Shown: positions 27,491 to 35,759 of the stretch, piece by piece
How positions within the stretch are numbered: the stretch's first letter is position 1
Layout of the letters: each line of letters opens with the position of its first letter
From: Gammaproteobacteria bacterium
GTDB taxonomy: Bacteria > Pseudomonadota > Gammaproteobacteria > Enterobacterales > Permianibacteraceae
Direction: 5' to 3'
Assembly (NCBI GenBank): GCA_016182845.1
Contig: JACPFT010000010.1
Span: 1 to 64,000, forward strand
Length of the DNA: 64,000 nt
Notes under the pieces: generated by a model
Databases searched by the model: none
The model's input: the letters and a program-made list of their open reading frames with translations, nothing else
What the model was told of the DNA's origin: nothing
Program-made: the position numbers and the translations under genes

Positions 27491-28399
27491 ATGTCCCTAC
27501 ACGAACGCCTGGCCGACATGGCCGTCTATGCCCGGGTGGTGGAAACCGGCGGCTTCTCTGCTGCCGCCGCCACCCTGGATCTGTCCAAGGCCGCGGTCAG
27601 CAAGGCCGTGACGCGCCTGGAAGCGCACCTGGGCGTGCGCCTCCTGAACCGCACCACGCGCCGGCTCACGCCCACCGAGGCCGGCAGCGCCTTCCATGCC
27701 TATTGCCAGCAGGTGATGCACAGCGCCGAGGAAGCCGAGCAGCACCTGGGCCAACTGCGCGACGTGCCGCGCGGCCTGCTCAAGCTCACCACGCCCCTGA
27801 CCTTGGGCGTGGCGCGCATCGCCCCGCTGCTGCCCCATTTCCTGGCCCGCTACCCGGAGATCCGCGTCAATCTGGTGGTGGACGATCGCACCCTGGACTT
27901 GATCGGCGAGCGCTTCGACTTGGCGCTGCGCCTGGGGACTCCGCCGGATTCCAGCCTGGTGGCACGCAAACTGGCCGACGTGCGCACCGTCCTGGTGGCC
28001 TCTCCGGACTACCTGGTACGCCATGGCGAACCGCGCCGACCGGGCGAGCTCCTGCGCCACAACTGCCTGAGCTTCAGCGAGCGGGATGCGGCGACGCGCT
28101 GGGAATTCATCGGCACGGACGGCGTGGAAACGGTACAGACCCAGGGCCAGTTGATGCTCAACACCAGCCTGGGGATCCGGGAAACCGTCCTGGCCGGCAT
28201 CGGCATCGCGCGCATCCCCGACTACCTGGTGGAGGCCGATCTGGCGGCGGGCCGGCTAAAGGCACTGATGCCGGAATGGCGCTGCTACACCCGCCCGCTC
28301 TACGCGGTCTATCCCCACCGCCAACACCTCGCGGCCAAGGTCAAGGCCGCCATCGAGTTCTTCCAGGAGGCGTTCGCGGGGGATGGGAAGAAGGACTAA
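27491..28399 (+). CDS. LysR-family transcriptional regulator
   Basis: This 302-residue DNA-binding regulator has an N-terminal winged helix-turn-helix (residues about 5-64, GGFSAAAATLDLSKAAVSKA then LEAHLGVRLLNRTTRRL) and a C-terminal substrate-binding domain (from about 95). It belongs to the CrgA/DmlR-like group by the LTTPLTLGVARIAPLL and FDLALRLG segments. LysR proteins often control a divergent gene. The divergent neighbour here is the small protein at 27164-27370, 120 bases away. The inducer cannot be inferred. Confidence 0.94.
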   Translation: MSLHERLADMAVYARVVETGGFSAAAATLDLSKAAVSKAVTRLEAHLGVRLLNRTTRRLTPTEAGSAFHAYCQQVMHSAEEAEQHLGQLRDVPRGLLKLTTPLTLGVARIAPLLPHFLARYPEIRVNLVVDDRTLDLIGERFDLALRLGTPPDSSLVARKLADVRTVLVASPDYLVRHGEPRRPGELLRHNCLSFSERDAATRWEFIGTDGVETVQTQGQLMLNTSLGIRETVLAGIGIARIPDYLVEADLAAGRLKALMPEWRCYTRPLYAVYPHRQHLAAKVKAAIEFFQEAFAGDGKKD

Positions 28400-28745
28400 C
28401 CGCCAAGGCGCCAAGAACGCCAAGGAAGACTTAAGAATTTACACCGCAAAGGCCGCCAAGGCCGCTAAGGAGAGTGAGAAAGGCCCGCCCGACACGTAAT
28501 GCCGGTCAGTTAAGGAGAAAATGGCCGTTCGTCCTGAGCTTGTCGAAGGATGAATGGGCATTTTCTCCGTGGTTGCCACGCCGTTCATGGTTCGACAGGC
28601 TCACCACGAACGGCTTAACTGATCGGCATTACGCCCGACACGCGCTGTTCATCCATTCTTTGCGGCCTTGGCGGCCTTCGCGGTTAATCATCTTTCTTAC
28701 CTTGGCGTTCTTGGCCCTTGGCGGTTAATTCCCGATGTCCAGGAT
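28400..28745. repeat. Nested inverted-repeat block after the LysR gene
   Basis: The whole gap is repeats arranged symmetrically. The outer arms are CCAAGG-rich (CGCCAAGGCGCCAAGAACG near 28402, and its counterpart TTGGCGTTCTTGGCCCTTGG near 28702). Inside these are GCAAAGGCCGCCAAGGCCG with TTGCGGCCTTGGCGGCCTT, then CCCGACACGTAATGCCG with CGGCATTACGCCCGACACG, and at the centre a GTTCGTCC two-module repeat (28501-28628). Read as RNA, it would fold into one very long stem. No gene is present. Confidence 0.8.
28501..28628. repeat. GTTCGTCCTGAGC two-module repeat, copy 4 (full length)
   Basis: The first module pairs GGAGAAAATGGCCGTTCGTCC with its partner ending ATTTTCTCC. The second pairs GCCGTTCATGGT with ACCACGAACGGC. 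The outer GTCAGTTAAG and CTTAACTGA also pair. The copy at 55703-55820 is nearly identical over about 110 bases, so this is the best reference copy. Confidence 0.88.
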
Positions 28746-29735
28746 TCACCCCCGGCTGAGCAGATCCCGCAGATCGATGATGGCCGCGTCGGCGCGCGAG
28801 ATGTAATTGGCCATGACCAGGGAGTGGTTGGCGACGAAGCCGAAGCCGGTGCCGTTGAGGACCATGGGGCTCCACACGGTCTCCTGGGTGCCTTCCAGCT
28901 CGCGGATGATCTGACGCAGGGAGGCGCGGGCGTTCTTCTTGTCCAGCACGTCGCCGAAGTCGGTTTCCGCCGCCTTCAGGAACTGGATCAGGGCCCAGCA
29001 GGAACCGCGCGCCTCGAAGAACACGTCGTCGATCTTGCCCCAGGGGGTCTTCACCGCCAGATAGTCGTCGGACTCGGTGGATTGGGCGACGCCGCTGGCC
29101 TTGTCCAGGTCGATGCGCGCCTCGCCGACGCTGGCCGCCAGGCGCTGGGACATGGAGCCCAGGCGCTTGTCCACCTCGCCCAGCCAGTCGCGCAGATTGT
29201 CGGCACGGGCATAGAACTGGGCATCGGGCTTGGTCGGATCCATGATGCGCGCCTGGTAGCGGCGCACGGCGGCGATGCCCTGGCGGTATTCGTCCTCGGC
29301 ACCGGGCAGCGCCCAGGACAGGGGATCGATATTGAAGTGCTGCTCGGCGGCTTTCAGATCGGCGTCTTCCACCGACTGGGACTGGGAGCGGCTGATTTCC
29401 TTGCGCAGGGAGCGGGACAGATCGCGCACCTGGGTCAGGGCGCCCAGCTCCCAGGCCGGCAGGTTGTCCATGAACAGGGAGGGCGGCATCATGTCATTGG
29501 CCAGGAAGCCGCCGGACTTGTCCAGCAGGGTCCCGGCGACCCGGACCAGGGTCTCGGTGGTGGTCACGCCGGCGATGAGGCGCTTGTTGCCGGCCGCGTC
29601 GACGCGCTGGGCCTGCTCGAACTTCAGCTCGAAACGCTCCGGCTCCACGCTCCAGTACACGGCCAGCAGCCAGAACAGCAGAACCAGGGGCAGGAGCGCG
29701 CTCAAGGTCCATTTACCGATAGTGCGAACATCCAT
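28746..29735 (-). CDS. DUF2333 family membrane protein
   Basis: This 329-residue protein matches the DUF2333 family of Gammaproteobacteria, which has no known function. One membrane span lies near the N-terminus (LLPLVLLFWLLAVYW), followed by a large region that should be periplasmic and mostly helical. Recognisable segments are LLDKSGGFLANDMMPPSLF, AWELGALTQVRDLSRSLR and the C-terminal NHSLVMANYISRADAAI. The ATG at 29735 has AAGGGAG 8 bases upstream. The frame continues 10 codons further back without a ribosome site. The copper chaperone gene lies 45 bases upstream on the same strand, so the two are probably co-transcribed. Confidence 0.9.
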   Translation of the reverse strand: MDVRTIGKWTLSALLPLVLLFWLLAVYWSVEPERFELKFEQAQRVDAAGNKRLIAGVTTTETLVRVAGTLLDKSGGFLANDMMPPSLFMDNLPAWELGALTQVRDLSRSLRKEISRSQSQSVEDADLKAAEQHFNIDPLSWALPGAEDEYRQGIAAVRRYQARIMDPTKPDAQFYARADNLRDWLGEVDKRLGSMSQRLAASVGEARIDLDKASGVAQSTESDDYLAVKTPWGKIDDVFFEARGSCWALIQFLKAAETDFGDVLDKKNARASLRQIIRELEGTQETVWSPMVLNGTGFGFVANHSLVMANYISRADAAIIDLRDLLSRG

Positions 29736-29780
29736 TGGGGGAACTCCCTTATCGTCAGTAGCCAAACGTATGGTCAGTAA

Positions 29781-30212
29781 TCAATCCAGGGCCGAGCGCA
29801 CCCGCGCCGCCACGCGCCGCCTGCTGCCGTCGGCGAAGCGCAGCTCCAGCGGGAACTCCGCGCCGGGTTTGAGCGGGCTTTTCGGCTCGAAGACCATCAG
29901 GTGCAGGCCGCCCGGCGCAAGCCGGACCTCGCCATGGGCCGGCACCGGCAGACGCGCCACGGCGCGCATGCGCATCACCCCGCCCTCGTGGCTATGGCCG
30001 TGCAGCTCCACGCTGCCGGCCTCGGCGCTGGCGGCGCCCACCAGGACGGCCTCCTGGTTCGCGCCATTCTTCAGGGCCAGGAAGGCGGCGGTCATGCCCG
30101 CGCCCGGCGGCGCGGCGCGCACCCAGGCCTCGTCCACGCGCACCGCGTCGGCCTGGGCGCCCCAGACCGGCTGTGCCGCCAGGGACACCAGGCATAGACC
30201 CAGCTTCAGCAT
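29781..30212 (-). CDS. Periplasmic copper chaperone PCu(A)C family
   Basis: This 143-residue protein likely carries Cu(I) in the periplasm, in related systems to cytochrome c oxidase. A signal peptide (MLKLGLCLVSLAAQPVWGA) precedes the PCu(A)C domain. The metal-binding residues follow the family pattern: His in VELHGHSHEGG, Met in VMRMRAV, then HLM in GGLHLMVF. It lies in a minus-strand set between the KAP NTPase gene and the DUF2333 gene. No oxidase genes are visible nearby. Confidence 0.93.
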   Translation of the reverse strand: MLKLGLCLVSLAAQPVWGAQADAVRVDEAWVRAAPPGAGMTAAFLALKNGANQEAVLVGAASAEAGSVELHGHSHEGGVMRMRAVARLPVPAHGEVRLAPGGLHLMVFEPKSPLKPGAEFPLELRFADGSRRRVAARVRSALD

Positions 30213-30250
30213 TGTCGCTACTCCGACCAGAACGAGCCGCCATCATGCCT

Positions 30251-33200
30251 TCAATTGAGCTTCATGCCCAGGCGCAATTGTTTCAAAAGCTCTCGCTCGC
30301 TGTGTTCCGGCCAGGCGGCGCCCTGGTCCCGGCGCGCCGCCGCCAGGCTGTGCTGGGCCAGGGCCAGGCTCAGGGGGGCCGCCAGGCGCGCCTGGGCCTC
30401 GCCGTCGCCGCCGCAGGCCTCCAGTTCCCCCAGCCAGCGCCGGACCAAGGCCAGGAGCGTGGCCGGCTCGGCGAGGCGTTGCTCCTCTGACAAAGCCAGG
30501 AAGCGGTTCAGGAATTCGCCGTCCCCGAGGCCGGCCTCGGCCAGGGCGCGCTGCACCACCAGCTTGACCGCCGTGGTCACCCCGCCCTGCCCGCGCTCCA
30601 ACTTGGCGCGCAGGGCCAGGAGGCGCAGCTCGTTCTGCAGGCGCTTGGCATGGCGCGGCGTGTGCTCCCGCCAACACAGGACATCGGCCCAGATGCGCAA
30701 GGCCTCCTCGAACTCGGCGCTGTCGCGCACGCTCAGGGCCTGCTGGCTGTGGATACCCACCGCCAGCAGGCCCAGGGCGCCGATGCTCGAGGACAGGGCA
30801 GCCACGAGTTCCAAGAGGCGCGCCAGGCCGGACGGCGCCTCGGCCAGGGGCACGGCCGCCGCCGACGGCGGCGCCGAGTCCTTGCTCTCGCCGGCGCCGG
30901 CCGACACGGCGGCGGGCGCACTTTCCGCCGAAATCGGGGTCTGGTCCAGAACCTGGGCGGCAGCCCGGAACGGCTCCGCTTCCCGGGACACGGTCGGCAA
31001 GCCCCAGGCCAGGGCCGTCGCCAGGATCAGCAGCAGGGCCACGCCCAAGGGGCCCCAGGCATCGAAGCCCAGGGCCAGGCGCTCGCGCCAGCCGGGCCGC
31101 CAGGGCGGGCACTGGACCGCGCCCACCAACCGACCGAGGGCGGTATCCGCCGCCGGCACAGCCACCTCCAGGCCCACCAGCTTTTCCAGGTAATGCAGGG
31201 CATGACGGCGGCGCGCCGATTTCTGCCGGCCCTCCCAGGCCGCCTCGCTGTCCCCGTCCCGGCGGCGCAGGGCCTCGGCCACAGGCGTGCCGAAGCTGGG
31301 GGCGATGGCGGGCAGCACGCGCTCCAGGGCCATGCCCAAGATAAAGAAGGCCCGGCGCGGCGGCGCCGAGAGAAAGTTCAGCCATTCCAGTACGCGCAGG
31401 ATCTGCTCCGGCGGACAGCGATCCAGATCGTCGATGAACACCACCAGGGGCTTGTCGTCGCCCAGGGCCGAGGAGACATCGTTGAGCAGGCGCTGGACCC
31501 GCGCCCGCAGGGTGGAATCCGCCGTGTTCAGCTCGCCGTCGCCCTGGCTCAGGGCGCGCACCAACTGCCCGGGCCGCAGGCCGAAGGCGGCCGTGCCACG
31601 CAGGAAGCTGAGCAGGCCGGCCAGGAGGGCGGACACCCAGGCGCTGTCGCCGGCGTGGTCCTTAAACCAGCGCTCCACCACGGGCCATGCCTGCTTCCAG
31701 CTCGGTTTTCCATTGGCCTCGGCCACCGGCAGACCCACCACCAGGACATCGGCCAGCAAGCGCCGCGCCGGCGGACTCAAGCCATCCTGGACGGCCGCGA
31801 CGAAGGCATAGGGCGTATCGAAGGCCTTGTCCTGCAAGCCCTCGTCCACCAGGAGCTTGCCCAGCTCTGCCTTCCCGGCCGCGTCCAGCTGACCGAAATC
31901 CGGGCGCTGGCTCAGGCAGGCCCGCACCCGCTCATCGAACAGGAACACGCCTTCGCCCAGACCCTGGTAATGGCAGCGGGGCTCCGGCAGCCACCAGCCC
32001 AGGGCACCCGCCAGGGCCAGGAGGCCCAGCCACAGCGCCTGGCGGCGTGCCCGTATCCAAAGCAGGCGCGCCCGGAACACCAGGCCGGAATACTGCCAGG
32101 CGGGCGGAATGGCATGGCTGCGGATCTGTTCCAGCAGGGCCGCGAACAAATTCTCTTCCTGGTGGTGATGCCAGGCATTGAACCAGATCGGGTGCATGCC
32201 GCCGACCTTCAGCTGCTCCTTGAGCAGGCCCATCAGCGAGGTCTTGCCGCTGCCCCAGTCGCCGGTGATGGCCAGGGTCAGGGGCGGCTTGGTGCCCTCG
32301 TTGCGCAGGAACAAGGCCAGGCCCTCGGCCAGGGGCAGCATGCTCAACCGGTCGTCGCTGGCGCTCTGCACGGGCAGATCGCTGATGGCGAGCGCGGCGA
32401 TCTGCTCCGACTCCGCCAGGGGCTTAGGCGGGGCGAGCCCCGGGACGCGCTGGCGCAGCTGCTGCCAGGCTCCGGCCAGCCCAGGCACCAGGAAGGGCGT
32501 GGTGAACAGCGCGACCGCCAGCAATACCAGGAGCAGGGAGGCCGGCGTGGGGTTGAGGGCATATTCCGGTCCGGCCCAGGACTTACCGCCGTCCTTGGAA
32601 TAGCGCAGCGCGCCGTCGGCGCCCGCGATCAACAGCCGGTCCTCGCCCCAGGCCAGGAGCGCCGTCCACTCGGCCGTGCCGCCGGTCGCCAGGGCCTGCC
32701 AGCTGGCCGGCTCGTTCGACGTATCCAGCCAGCCCAACCAGCCTGAACCGGTGACGGCGAGCAACCGGCTCGGCGGCCAGAACGCCAGGGCGCGGAAATC
32801 CTCGCGCCCCGGCATGGTGTTCATGACCCAGGACCGCAGGCCATCGGGCGCGAAGGGCAGCACGCCGCCCGAATCCAGCAAGAGGAAGCCGCCGTCCGGG
32901 GTTGCGACCAGGTCCACGGCATCGCCGAGCACGGTCTGGCTGGTGCCCGGCAAGCCGAGATGCAATCGAGCCCGGCCCAGAGCCGCCCGCAAACGAGCCG
33001 TGTAGAGCAGCCGCCGCAGGCCGTCGCCGCCCGGAAGGGCCAGGGCGGTCCAATTCCGCCCGCCGTCGCCCGTCTGCCAGAGCGCGTGTTCGGCGGCCAG
33101 AATGCCGTTCCGGCCGTCCGGGGCGAAGGCCAGGGCGACCGGCTTGCCGGGTACCGTGAGTTCAGCGCGCCCCGCCATCGAGGTCTGTCCCTTCGACCTT

Positions 33201-33898
33201 AGCTCGGGGGCCGGCGTATTGGCTTGCGGTAGCGTCTTCTGCTCCGCCGGTCGCCCCTTGGGGGTTTCCGGCGACGGATAGCCGACCTTCGCGGGCGGCG
33301 GCTCTTCCGCCCGGGCCGCCGGCAGCAAGCCGGCCGCGCCCGGCGGCTCGGCGCTGGCGGTCTCAGTTGGCGCGCTCTCCACCGGAGATAAGGGGGTGGC
33401 GCGCCGCAGCCAGCTCCCGCCGCCGTCGATCGACACCCAGAGCCAGCCGTCGCCGCCCAGGGCATAGCCGAACTCCGGGCCGGGAATGCTGAGATCGACG
33501 ATGCCAGCCCCGGCTTCGGGGATGGCCAGGCGCTCCCAGTTGGCGCCGCCATCGCGGCTGCGCCAGAGACCGTCCTGGGCGGCCGCCAGGACCACATCGT
33601 CGCCGGGCACGACGGCCAGGCGGCGGAAATCCGGCCGGCGCTCGGCGGGCAGGCGCAGAAAGGCATTGCGCTCCATGGGCCTGCGCCAGGCCGTTTCGGC
33701 CGCCGCCTGCCCATAGGGGTCCTCCGGACGCTCGGCGAAGGCTTCCAGGAGCACGGCCAAGGCCAAAAGAGCAAGGGCAGCCCAGAAGCCGCGGCCCTGA
33801 CCCAGCTGCCGGATGGTCCGGGCCAGGACGGCCCGGGAATCCTCCGGCCGGGGCGGCGGCCCGGCGGCGGACTTCGACTGATTACGTGTAGCGAACAT
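30251..33898 (-). CDS. Membrane KAP-type P-loop NTPase with extracytoplasmic beta-propeller
   Basis: This 1215-residue membrane protein joins two parts rarely described together. A short cytoplasmic N-terminus and one span (about 38-54) lead to a beta-propeller-like region with BNR/YCF48-type repeats (residues about 60-430; LWRSRDGGANW, LWVSIDGGGSW, LRYSKDGGKSW). After a second span (about 449-470) comes a KAP NTPase: Walker A GDWGSGKTS (Lys552) and Walker B VVFIDDLDRCPPEQ (Asp823-824), interrupted by a membrane hairpin as in other KAP proteins. Further spans lie near 946-966 and 1035-1055. The start has GGAGGAGG upstream. It is divergent from the MoxR operon with a 203-base gap. Function is unknown; a transmembrane ATP-driven switch reading a periplasmic ligand is my inference. 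Confidence 0.88.
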   Translation of the reverse strand: MFATRNQSKSAAGPPPRPEDSRAVLARTIRQLGQGRGFWAALALLALAVLLEAFAERPEDPYGQAAAETAWRRPMERNAFLRLPAERRPDFRRLAVVPGDDVVLAAAQDGLWRSRDGGANWERLAIPEAGAGIVDLSIPGPEFGYALGGDGWLWVSIDGGGSWLRRATPLSPVESAPTETASAEPPGAAGLLPAARAEEPPPAKVGYPSPETPKGRPAEQKTLPQANTPAPELRSKGQTSMAGRAELTVPGKPVALAFAPDGRNGILAAEHALWQTGDGGRNWTALALPGGDGLRRLLYTARLRAALGRARLHLGLPGTSQTVLGDAVDLVATPDGGFLLLDSGGVLPFAPDGLRSWVMNTMPGREDFRALAFWPPSRLLAVTGSGWLGWLDTSNEPASWQALATGGTAEWTALLAWGEDRLLIAGADGALRYSKDGGKSWAGPEYALNPTPASLLLVLLAVALFTTPFLVPGLAGAWQQLRQRVPGLAPPKPLAESEQIAALAISDLPVQSASDDRLSMLPLAEGLALFLRNEGTKPPLTLAITGDWGSGKTSLMGLLKEQLKVGGMHPIWFNAWHHHQEENLFAALLEQIRSHAIPPAWQYSGLVFRARLLWIRARRQALWLGLLALAGALGWWLPEPRCHYQGLGEGVFLFDERVRACLSQRPDFGQLDAAGKAELGKLLVDEGLQDKAFDTPYAFVAAVQDGLSPPARRLLADVLVVGLPVAEANGKPSWKQAWPVVERWFKDHAGDSAWVSALLAGLLSFLRGTAAFGLRPGQLVRALSQGDGELNTADSTLRARVQRLLNDVSSALGDDKPLVVFIDDLDRCPPEQILRVLEWLNFLSAPPRRAFFILGMALERVLPAIAPSFGTPVAEALRRRDGDSEAAWEGRQKSARRRHALHYLEKLVGLEVAVPAADTALGRLVGAVQCPPWRPGWRERLALGFDAWGPLGVALLLILATALAWGLPTVSREAEPFRAAAQVLDQTPISAESAPAAVSAGAGESKDSAPPSAAAVPLAEAPSGLARLLELVAALSSSIGALGLLAVGIHSQQALSVRDSAEFEEALRIWADVLCWREHTPRHAKRLQNELRLLALRAKLERGQGGVTTAVKLVVQRALAEAGLGDGEFLNRFLALSEEQRLAEPATLLALVRRWLGELEACGGDGEAQARLAAPLSLALAQHSLAAARRDQGAAWPEHSERELLKQLRLGMKLN

Positions 33899-34101
33899 GG
33901 CGAAGCCTCCTCCATCCGAGGTGGCGGCATACACCTTACAGGCCGCGAAACGGTGTCTGGGTCGAGAACGGGGACCCGGCGACGGGGCGGCAACCCCTGA
34001 CCTTAGGTATAGCGGCAGATCGCATGGACCCGCCAGGCAACTGGCCAGAGTCGCCGGCGGTGTGTTAGCGTTGCCCACTCCTTACCCATACGCAGCACGG
34101 A

Positions 34102-34785
34102 ATGCTCGACACGCGCACCGCCCTGGAAACCCCCGAGGGCATCGATCTCAATCTCACCGTGGCCGGCCCCATCCCGCGCGGTCTGGCCTGGGCCCTGGAT
34201 TTCCTGATCCGACTGGGCATCTACATCGGCCTGATCCTGGTCCTGGCCCAGCTGGAGGCCTTCGGCATCGGCCTGGCCATGATCGCGGCCTTCGTCCTGG
34301 AATGGTTCTACCCGGTGCTGTTCGAGACCCTGAACCATGGCGTCACCCCGGGCAAGAAGGCCCTGGGACTGAAGGTCGTGCACGACGACGGCTCGCCGGT
34401 GTCCTGGAATGCCTCCCTGATCCGCAACCTCTTGCGCGCCGCCGATTTCCTGCCGGCCTTCTATGCCCTGGGCAGCCTGATCAGCGCCTTCCGCCCGGAT
34501 TTCAAGCGCCTCGGCGATATCGCCGCCGGCACCCTGGTGATCTACGCGGACAAGCCGCCCCAGGCCCATGCCCTGCCGCCCGGCGAAGCCGAGGCCCCGC
34601 GCGTGAGCCTGCGCCTAGCCGAGCAGCAAGCGCTCCTGGCCTTCGCCGAGCGCGCCCCGCGTTTGTCGCCGGAGCGCCAGGCGGAGCTGGCGCGGCTCCT
34701 GGTGCCCGAGCTGGCGGCCAGACCGGAAACCGCCGTCCAGGAGCTGCTGGCACAAGGCCGCTGGCTAGCGGGGCCGACGCGATGA
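34102..34785 (+). CDS. RDD family membrane protein
   Basis: This 227-residue protein has an RDD domain with three membrane spans. The family's Arg and Asp residues are in PRGLAWALDFLIRLG and FKRLGDIAAGTLV, and the GKKALGLKVV segment is present. A cytoplasmic tail of about 75 residues follows. RDD proteins are thought to act in small-molecule or ion transport, but this one is more likely part of the operon's unknown membrane assembly. It is the first gene of a six-gene operon, and its stop overlaps the next start (ATGA, 34782-34785). Confidence 0.9.
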   Translation: MLDTRTALETPEGIDLNLTVAGPIPRGLAWALDFLIRLGIYIGLILVLAQLEAFGIGLAMIAAFVLEWFYPVLFETLNHGVTPGKKALGLKVVHDDGSPVSWNASLIRNLLRAADFLPAFYALGSLISAFRPDFKRLGDIAAGTLVIYADKPPQAHALPPGEAEAPRVSLRLAEQQALLAFAERAPRLSPERQAELARLLVPELAARPETAVQELLAQGRWLAGPTR

Positions 34786-35759
34786 AGCAGCAAGCCTTCG
34801 AACAGGCCCATGGCGTCTTCTGGCAGGCTTTCGAGGCGGACCTGCTCCTACTGGAGCAGGGCAAGTCCTTAGGCCAAGAGGCGGCCAAGGCCCTACCGGC
34901 CCGCTACCGCCAGATCTGCCAACACCTGTCCCTGGCACGCAGCCGCCATTACAGCCCGCGCCTGGCCGAACGCCTGAACGAGCTGGTGCTGCGCGGCCAC
35001 CAGCAGCTCTACCGCAGCGGCCGGCCGCTCTTGGCCCAGGTCGGGCATTTCCTCCTGGCCGGCTTCCCGGCCCAGGTGCGTGCCGAGGCCCGGCTGTTCT
35101 GGCTGGCCTTAGGCCTGTTCGCCCTGCCCCTGGGTCTGGCCGGCCTGGCCTGTTTCTATAGCCCGGAATTCATCTACAGCCTGATGCCCGAGCTGCAAGT
35201 CGATCAGATGGAGCGCATGTACGACCCCGCCAAGCGCGCCCTGGGCCGGGAGCGGGAATCGGACACCGACGTCTATATGTTCGGCTATTACCTGATGCAC
35301 AACACCGGCCTGGGCTTCCAGACTTTCGCCGGGGGCATGCTCTACGGCGTGGGCTCGGTGTTCTACCTGCTCTACAACGGCCTGATCCTGGGCGGCGTGG
35401 CCGGCCATCTGTCGCGCCTGGGCTATACCGGCACCTTCTGGCCCTTCGTGGCCGGCCACGGCGCCTTCGAGCTGACCGCCATCGTCCTGGCCGGCCAGGC
35501 CGGGCTGAAACTGGGCGCGGCCTTGCTCATGCCCGGACTGATCACGCGCGGCGCGGCCCTCAAGCTCGCCGCCCGGCCCTGCGTGACGCTCATCCTCGGT
35601 TCGGCCCTGTTCTTCCTCGTCGCCGCCTTCATCGAGGCCTTCTGGTCTTCCTCGGCGGCCCTGCCGGCCGCGCTGAAATACGCCGTGGCCGGCGGGCTCT
35701 GGGCCTTCGTGATCGCCTACCTGGCCCGTGCCGGGCGGGAGGCCAGCCATGGAGCTTGA
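34782..35759 (+). CDS. SpoIIM-like (DUF95) membrane protein
   Basis: This 325-residue integral membrane protein is related to stage II sporulation protein M. In bacteria that do not sporulate, such proteins occur beside MoxR ATPases with unknown function. A soluble helical N-terminus (about 1-100) precedes five or six hydrophobic segments. The GYYLMHNTGLGFQTFAGGML and FWPFVAGHGAFELTAIVL segments are typical of the family. It overlaps the RDD gene by 4 bases and the DUF4129 gene by 11, indicating tight translational coupling. Confidence 0.92.
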   Translation: MKQQAFEQAHGVFWQAFEADLLLLEQGKSLGQEAAKALPARYRQICQHLSLARSRHYSPRLAERLNELVLRGHQQLYRSGRPLLAQVGHFLLAGFPAQVRAEARLFWLALGLFALPLGLAGLACFYSPEFIYSLMPELQVDQMERMYDPAKRALGRERESDTDVYMFGYYLMHNTGLGFQTFAGGMLYGVGSVFYLLYNGLILGGVAGHLSRLGYTGTFWPFVAGHGAFELTAIVLAGQAGLKLGAALLMPGLITRGAALKLAARPCVTLILGSALFFLVAAFIEAFWSSSAALPAALKYAVAGGLWAFVIAYLARAGREASHGA

